A stretch of 51,455 bases of DNA. Source: a virus. How positions within the stretch are numbered: position 1 is the stretch's first letter; each line of letters begins with the position of its first letter. The position numbers and the translations under genes were made by a program. Positions 47,840 through 51,455 of the stretch are shown here, piece after piece. Under the pieces are notes generated by a model that saw only the letters and a list, made by a program, of their open reading frames with translations, made no database searches and was not told where the DNA came from. The stretch lies in the IMG/VR virus record IMGVR_UViG_3300032753_000042, positions 1 through 51,455 of that record. One strand, given 5' to 3'.

Positions 47840-47962
47840 ATGAGCAATGTTGATAATCGTATGCGAGAATTTTACAATCGAGGTTATCACGATGCGTTGC
47901 GGGACTGTGACAAATTTATGCATGTGGTGATGGAACGATTTGGAAAATTTATCTATTACTGA
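47840..47962 (+). CDS. Small hypothetical protein
   Basis: 40 residues (MSNVDNRMREFYNRGYHDAL, then CDKFMHVVMERFGKFIYY). Too short for family assignment. It is followed in another frame by a second small ORF, so a frameshift joining the two is possible. Confidence 0.5.
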   Translation: MSNVDNRMREFYNRGYHDALRDCDKFMHVVMERFGKFIYY

Positions 47963-48065
47963 TAAACTCACTGTGAATTATTTTCTCACTATCCTAGCAA
48001 GGGAAATGAACGTATGTCACGGCGGAACGCTTTACGATCAAAAAGATGGTGAGATCAATGCTTGA
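47940..48065 (+). CDS. Small ORF with TTG start, or frameshifted continuation
   Basis: 41 residues from TTG at 47940 (LENLSITDKLTVNYFLTILA and REMNVCHGGT). It overlaps the end of the preceding gene in another frame and ends eight bases inside the next gene (ATGCTTGA). There is no ribosome-binding site for the TTG, so it may be the tail of the preceding protein after a frameshift. Confidence 0.4.
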   Translation: MENLSITDKLTVNYFLTILAREMNVCHGGTLYDQKDGEINA

Positions 48066-48309
48066 TACAACCAAACGTTGGCAGTTGGTAACCGACAACG
48101 GCGGAGCTTTCCGCAAACCATCTGCAACACTTTTCACTACAGAAATGCTAACCCTAGATGGGTTTGATTTTGGCTACAGGTATGAAAGCTGTATCTTCTT
48201 TTCAAATCATGAAAGTGAAGTACTGAACCGTTATGATTCGCAAATTGATGCATTTGCAGGTCATATTCGACTGTGTAACAAACACCAACTTAATCGCAAA
48301 ATCAAATAA
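48058..48309 (+). CDS. Hypothetical small protein
   Basis: 83 residues from the ATG at 48058 (MLDTTKRWQLVTDNGGAFRK, FGYRYESCIFFSNHESEVLN). No family is recognised. It overlaps the previous small ORF by eight bases. Confidence 0.58.
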   Translation: MLDTTKRWQLVTDNGGAFRKPSATLFTTEMLTLDGFDFGYRYESCIFFSNHESEVLNRYDSQIDAFAGHIRLCNKHQLNRKIK

Positions 48310-48322
48310 ATGGAGATGGTAA

Positions 48323-48619
48323 ATGATTGACGACTTCCAGTATCGTCCGGATATGCGTGTAGTAACCACTGCCCGTGCCTTTATCAAAGCTCTAAGCGAG
48401 GTATATGGTGCAGACCATGGTATGGCACTATGGGATTATGTGCGCAAAGGACTTGGTAATCAAATTGCCAGCGACATCTTTCTTGGAATGCTAGTAGGAA
48501 CGCCCGAATTAACTGTGCATACTATTGGTATGCACAAGATTGAAGCGATCAAGGAAGTTAGAGCATTTACGGGCATGGGCCTGAAGGAAGCCAAAGATTT
48601 TTTGGATAATTTTGGTTGA
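48323..48619 (+). CDS. Protein with a ribosomal L7/L12 C-terminal-like domain
   Basis: 98 residues. The C-terminal 25 (HKIEAIKEVRAFTGMGLKEA and KDFLDN) closely match the KIxVIKxVRxxTGLGLKEAKxLV signature of the L7/L12 C-terminal domain, which binds translation factors on the ribosome. The N part (QYRPDMRVVTTARAFIKALS) is unrelated to L7/L12. Ribosomal-protein-like domains are known in some large phages. A role in directing host translation is an inference. Confidence 0.72.
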   Translation: MIDDFQYRPDMRVVTTARAFIKALSEVYGADHGMALWDYVRKGLGNQIASDIFLGMLVGTPELTVHTIGMHKIEAIKEVRAFTGMGLKEAKDFLDNFG

Positions 48620-48643
48620 CATATCACGTACAGATGCTAGAAA
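48616..48643 (+). promoter_or_regulatory. Extended -10 promoter overlapping a stop codon
   Basis: TTGACA at 48616-48621 contains the upstream TGA. After 16 bases ending in ATGC comes TAGAAA at 48638-48643. A small ORF starts at 48652, where transcription should begin. Confidence 0.62.
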
Positions 48644-48651
48644 CCAGCCAG

Positions 48652-48717
48652 ATGTCAGACGAACAAATCAATGCATTTTGTCTGTCTATGTCGCGTATTG
48701 GTTGTGCGGTAAAATGA
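48652..48717 (+). CDS. Possible leaderless micro-ORF
   Basis: 21 residues (MSDEQINAFCLSMSRIGCAV and K). It lies 8 bases after the -10 box and its stop overlaps the next ATG (ATGA), as with leader peptides that control a downstream gene. It is also readable from an upstream in-frame ATG at about 48634. Confidence 0.38.
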   Translation: MSDEQINAFCLSMSRIGCAVK

Positions 48718-49085
48718 CCAACCCAATAAATGCTGCTATACTTGACGTGGCACACCTTCTACGGAAAGTATTTGTACCAGATAAACCTGTACAATCCCTA
48801 CATGATGTTGATTTAGGGTCGACGAGTCTCTGTGTAGATCACCAATACGGAGCAGGCAGGTATGTAATAGAAATATCGCCTGTTCATTATAATTGGGAAC
48901 GCAATCGAGATAGTGATTTACATCAATGGTGTATAGAAAACAAATGCCAGTATGGTTGGTATAGAGTTCTATGGGATAAATGGACCAATCGTTGGTCCAG
49001 CAATGGTATTGGCGGCGGCGATCATCTTTTTATTATAACTGATGATGAAAAAACAGCCGTTCTAGCCAAGTTAACATGGGGGTAA
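48714..49085 (+). CDS. Hypothetical protein
   Basis: 123 residues from the ATG at 48714. It contains a YVIEISPVHYNWERN-like strand, HQWCIENKCQYGWYRVLWDK and a C-terminal EKTAVLAKLTWG, the recurring ending of small proteins in this genome. A longer frame with a TTG start at 48612 is unlikely. Function is unknown. Confidence 0.6.
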   Translation: MTNPINAAILDVAHLLRKVFVPDKPVQSLHDVDLGSTSLCVDHQYGAGRYVIEISPVHYNWERNRDSDLHQWCIENKCQYGWYRVLWDKWTNRWSSNGIGGGDHLFIITDDEKTAVLAKLTWG

Positions 49086-49089
49086 AGAT

Positions 49090-49263
49090 ATGTGGGTATT
49101 ATTTGTATTATGGGTTACTAATGCTGATGTTGGCGATTTCAAAGCCAATTTGATGACATATAAATTTGAGGAAAAAGATACCTGCGCTCGTGCCCAGAAG
49201 AGCTATCTAGATGTAGGCAATGACTCAAAGATCATGGCCCAATGTTTTTTTATCAAAAAGTAA
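49090..49263 (+). CDS. Small protein with possible signal or membrane segment
   Basis: 57 residues. MWVLFVLWVTNADVGDFKAN begins with a hydrophobic stretch, and two Cys (ACAR-type CARAQKSY and QCFF) follow. It starts four bases after the preceding stop. Confidence 0.55.
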   Translation: MWVLFVLWVTNADVGDFKANLMTYKFEEKDTCARAQKSYLDVGNDSKIMAQCFFIKK

Positions 49264-49266
49264 TGG

Positions 49267-49295
49267 TTGACAAGCCTGCGTGAAAGTGTTAATTT
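49267..49295 (+). promoter_or_regulatory. Extended -10 promoter for the nucleotidyltransferase gene
   Basis: TTGACA at 49267-49272, 17-base spacer ending in GTGT, and TAATTT at 49290-49295. A strong ribosome-binding site AGGAGGG precedes the ATG at 49318. Confidence 0.68.
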
Positions 49296-49317
49296 AAGCC
49301 AAATGCAGGAGGGCTAA

Positions 49318-50208
49318 ATGATCTTGGACAACCTATACAAGCAGAAGCTAATCCATCCTCCCAAGTGGCTTCTAGCCAACACGATTTATCTTGCACGAGT
49401 AGGTAGTGAAAGCTACGGTGCAAAAATTGATAGCAGCGATGTAGATATTCAAGGTATTTGCATTCCAAAAAAAGATGATATTTTCCCCCATTTGCGAGGA
49501 GAAATTTTAGGATTTGGCACGCAGAAACAGAGATTTGATGTTTGGCAAGAACATCATATCGAAGATGTTTCTAACTCTAAAGAGTACGATTTTTCGGTAT
49601 ATTCTATTATTAAATTTTTCCAGCTTGCAATGGAAAATAATCCTAATATCTTGGATGTTATTTCGGTGCCAACTAATTGTATTGTTCATGCATCTGCAAT
49701 TGGTCAAATGATTCGAGATAATCGTAAGGTTTTCTATCATGCAGGATGTTTTCATAAGTTTAGGGGCTACGCATTTTCACAATTTTCTAAATTAGAAACA
49801 GGAGCAAATAAAAGCAATCCAAAACGGGCAGAAAATATTGCAAAATTTGGTTATGATACCAAATTTTTAATGCATGTTGTTAGATTGGCTCTGGAGTGCG
49901 AACAATTATTGTTAACAGGTGAACTTGTTCTTAACAAAGATAGTCAAACTTTACTCAGAATTCGCCGAGGTGAATGGTCTTTGGATGAAGGTAAGAAATG
50001 GTGGACTGCTAAAGAGCGTGACTTAGAATCTTTGTACGCAAATTGCAAAATTCTGCCGCACGTTCCCAACGAACCTGCTATTAAACAATTGTTGTTAGAT
50101 TGTTTAGAGCACCATTTTGGCTCATTAAGCTCTGCTATTAAATTACCAACAAAGGACGAACAATTGCTAAATGATCTTAAAAATCTCGTAGAAAAATATT
50201 CTCAGTAA
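49318..50208 (+). CDS. RlaP-type nucleotidyltransferase (RNA repair-associated)
   Basis: 296 residues. IYLARVGSESYGAKIDSSDV and DIQGICIP form the GSxxYG...SDxD signature of the polymerase-beta-like family (PF10127, RlaP). RlaP proteins are commonly linked to RNA-repair gene sets. The C half is helical (DTKFLMHVVRLALECEQLLL). It has a strong ribosome-binding site and its 3' end overlaps an antisense homing endonuclease by 32 bases. The target is probably RNA ends or tRNA but has not been shown. Confidence 0.82.
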   Translation: MILDNLYKQKLIHPPKWLLANTIYLARVGSESYGAKIDSSDVDIQGICIPKKDDIFPHLRGEILGFGTQKQRFDVWQEHHIEDVSNSKEYDFSVYSIIKFFQLAMENNPNILDVISVPTNCIVHASAIGQMIRDNRKVFYHAGCFHKFRGYAFSQFSKLETGANKSNPKRAENIAKFGYDTKFLMHVVRLALECEQLLLTGELVLNKDSQTLLRIRRGEWSLDEGKKWWTAKERDLESLYANCKILPHVPNEPAIKQLLLDCLEHHFGSLSSAIKLPTKDEQLLNDLKNLVEKYSQ

Positions 50209-51166
50209 GACCTGTTCTTTCCCAATAGACTAATATCTCTTTGGGATTAAATTGTCTTATGTGATTGAGTTTTAATTTATCTAATTCAAACTGTTGTAAT
50301 TTGGTAAATTTATTAGACTTATAGGGTGTAGCAGGTTCATACTCAACGCCTAAAATTTCTTCATTTGTATAGTGCCATGGACCGTTATACTCCAATACCA
50401 AATCAATTTTGGTTAAATCTTTATCAATCACAGCATCTTTTGTAGAAAAAACTATCAAGTCATAACTAAAATATTTCATTTTATTTAAAAACGGAACATA
50501 AATCATTTGCCAAAATTCATTTTTGTCAGTTGTTTTAAAGTATGCGAGATTTGTATCAATATTCCTTTTTTGTAACAATGAAATGATATATTCTTGTGCA
50601 GATCTAGAACTATATGCGCCTAGCACCCCTGGGTTTGAAGTCCCATATTTGAGTAAGCAAGTTGATTTCTTTTGATTTATAGTTTTTGGATTATTGGCTG
50701 CTGTTTTAAGTTTCAATTTCCAGTCATCATTTAATTTAAGTCCGAGCCTACTTTGACTGAGTTTTTTGGATCTTTCTTGTCTTGATTCTTCTGACAGGAA
50801 CTTGCTAGGTGTATTATATCTTGCATTGCAACTATATGAGCAAAATGAACGAAATCCGGTAGTAAATTTATCAAATTTGGTAATTTGTTTATTGCATTGT
50901 TTACAAAAAACATTTCCCAATTGCTTATTATATACTCTATAAATTCTTTCTACTAACGTAATATTGGGTAGGTGAGAAGTAATATATTTAATAGATTGAT
51001 ATAATGGTATCAAATTATGGTTATCTATATAACATTGTCTTGTGTAAATTGGTGATAAACTTTTACCATTTTTTGTAATTAAATGATCTCTAATTAAATC
51101 TACACATTTATCAATATCATATACCTGTTTTGATTCAATATTTTCTGTGTGGTCAATCTTTTTCAT
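50177..51166 (-). CDS. Homing endonuclease, zinc finger plus Vsr-type nuclease
   Basis: 329 residues. The order matches the protein at 23329: a zinc finger (VFCKQCNKQITKFDKFTT, FCSYSCNARY), a YG segment (LLKYGTSNPGVLGAYSS), then a PD-(D/E)xK-like core with KIDLVLEYNGPWHY and a Leu-rich end (KLNHIRQFNPKEILVYWE). It lies antisense, with a late-type ACTAAATA site upstream (51205-51212, 6 of 8). Confidence 0.72.
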   Translation of the reverse strand: MKKIDHTENIESKQVYDIDKCVDLIRDHLITKNGKSLSPIYTRQCYIDNHNLIPLYQSIKYITSHLPNITLVERIYRVYNKQLGNVFCKQCNKQITKFDKFTTGFRSFCSYSCNARYNTPSKFLSEESRQERSKKLSQSRLGLKLNDDWKLKLKTAANNPKTINQKKSTCLLKYGTSNPGVLGAYSSRSAQEYIISLLQKRNIDTNLAYFKTTDKNEFWQMIYVPFLNKMKYFSYDLIVFSTKDAVIDKDLTKIDLVLEYNGPWHYTNEEILGVEYEPATPYKSNKFTKLQQFELDKLKLNHIRQFNPKEILVYWERTGLTENIFLRDF

Positions 51167-51187
51167 GTTTTCCTGTATCCAACATAC

Positions 51188-51217
51188 TTGACAGTCTGTT
51201 TACTTATTTAGTATAAT
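51188..51217 (+). promoter_or_regulatory. Sigma70-type promoter
   Basis: TTGACA at 51188-51193 and a perfect TATAAT at 51212-51217, 18-base spacer. It faces away from the antisense endonuclease and overlaps its possible late promoter. Confidence 0.72.
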
Positions 51218-51222
51218 ATAAT

Positions 51223-51309
51223 ATGATTTTAAATCTTAATTACACTCGTAGTATTTCAAGTGCAATTCAATGTTATCTGCGAACATTAATGGATCGTTAT
51301 GTGGTTTGA
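51223..51309 (+). CDS. Short leader ORF
   Basis: 28 residues (MILNLNYTRSISSAIQCYLR and more). It begins just after the promoter -10 box, ends in TGATG with the next ATG, and so would be coupled to the downstream ORF. No ribosome-binding site is visible. Confidence 0.4.
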   Translation: MILNLNYTRSISSAIQCYLRTLMDRYVV

Positions 51310-51455
51310 TGCAGATGGAGTTTGAAGAACAAGATGTATTGTGGCTAAGGCGCGCGACCTGGACATACTGTCGCCCCTTGGTTCCACATCAATGTGTTAT
51401 AAGCAATAGATGGTTGTGGTGTAATAAACCGCATTTCAAATTGATTTGGGTTTAT
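51309..51455 (+). CDS. Hypothetical protein, 3' partial
   Basis: At least 49 residues from the ATG at 51309 (MQMEFEEQDVLWLRRATWTY, CRPLVPHQC) to the end of the window, where the frame is still open. Trp- and Arg-rich. No family can be assigned from this piece. Confidence 0.5.
   Translation, partial: MQMEFEEQDVLWLRRATWTYCRPLVPHQCVISNRWLWCNKPHFKLIWVY

Noticed and set aside
1-51455. Genome-wide reassignment of TAG to a sense codon
   Set aside because: Several genes end on TAG (4146, 9943, 19162, 33296, 37783, 42588, 43311), some immediately followed by or overlapping the next start. Only three internal TAGs were found. A full recoding of all genes does not fit; at most a partial or conditional read-through does.

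Overview
The window reads as part of a large, AT-rich tailed double-stranded DNA phage genome (Caudoviricetes, probably a T4-like or otherwise large myovirus). The evidence is a tail-fibre gene with a self-cleaving C-terminal chaperone, a glycine-rich tail tip protein, tightly packed forward-strand genes that often overlap by 1 to 20 bases, many small proteins without a recognisable function, several homing endonucleases, phage-type RNA ligases and a T4 RNase H-like exonuclease. No rRNA, tRNA, IS element or CRISPR array was seen. Promoters of a sigma70 type (TTGAC-16/17-TGC-TAnnnT) recur upstream of forward genes. A few sites of the form NATAAATA resemble T4 late promoters. The host looks like an ordinary bacterium with Shine-Dalgarno translation, but I cannot name it.

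Layout. 1-4814: end of the structural module (tail fibre, glycine-rich tail protein, small tail-associated protein, 2OG-Fe(II) oxygenase). 5194-14417: a DNA-modification locus with a divergent QueD-like protein, a GT-B glycosyltransferase, a DpdA-like transglycosylase, FolE and QueE, mixed with small unknown genes; QueC is not in the window. 14437-19901: SAM methyltransferase, RNase H-like 5'-3' exonuclease, nucleotidyltransferase-fold protein and unknowns. 19891-23329: a reverse-strand cassette (radical SAM protein, frameshifted kinase-like gene, Vsr-type homing endonuclease). 23450-26020: a MoxR AAA ATPase and a metallopeptidase-VWA protein, richer in GC than their surroundings. 26048-34090: small proteins, a DGPA-repeat protein, an amber-interrupted gene, a GIY-YIG gene and an AAA ATPase. 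33335-35121: an APH-like kinase and a nucleotidyltransferase-HAD fusion, which could make a nucleotide-activated small molecule. 35220-37280: an Rnl1-type RNA ligase split in two by a GIY-YIG gene. 37277-51455: many small genes with a GNAT, a RimK-like ATP-grasp ligase, a DUF805 protein, a metallophosphoesterase, a SWIM protein, an HNH-RNA ligase fusion with two in-frame amber codons, a gamma-glutamylcyclotransferase-like protein, an L7/L12-CTD-like protein and a RlaP-type nucleotidyltransferase.

How it may work together. FolE, the QueD-like protein and QueE could make 7-carboxy-7-deazaguanine, and DpdA could insert it or a derivative into phage DNA, with the glycosyltransferase perhaps adding sugar. 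Two RNA ligases and two nucleotidyltransferase-fold proteins suggest RNA repair against host tRNA-cutting defences. Homing endonuclease genes all lie antisense, most immediately behind a forward early promoter, and three of them have their own late-type promoter. Most notable are three in-frame TAG codons inside otherwise intact genes, the split ligase, hairpins that cover ribosome-binding sites, and a covarying RNA hairpin shared by two GIY-YIG genes.
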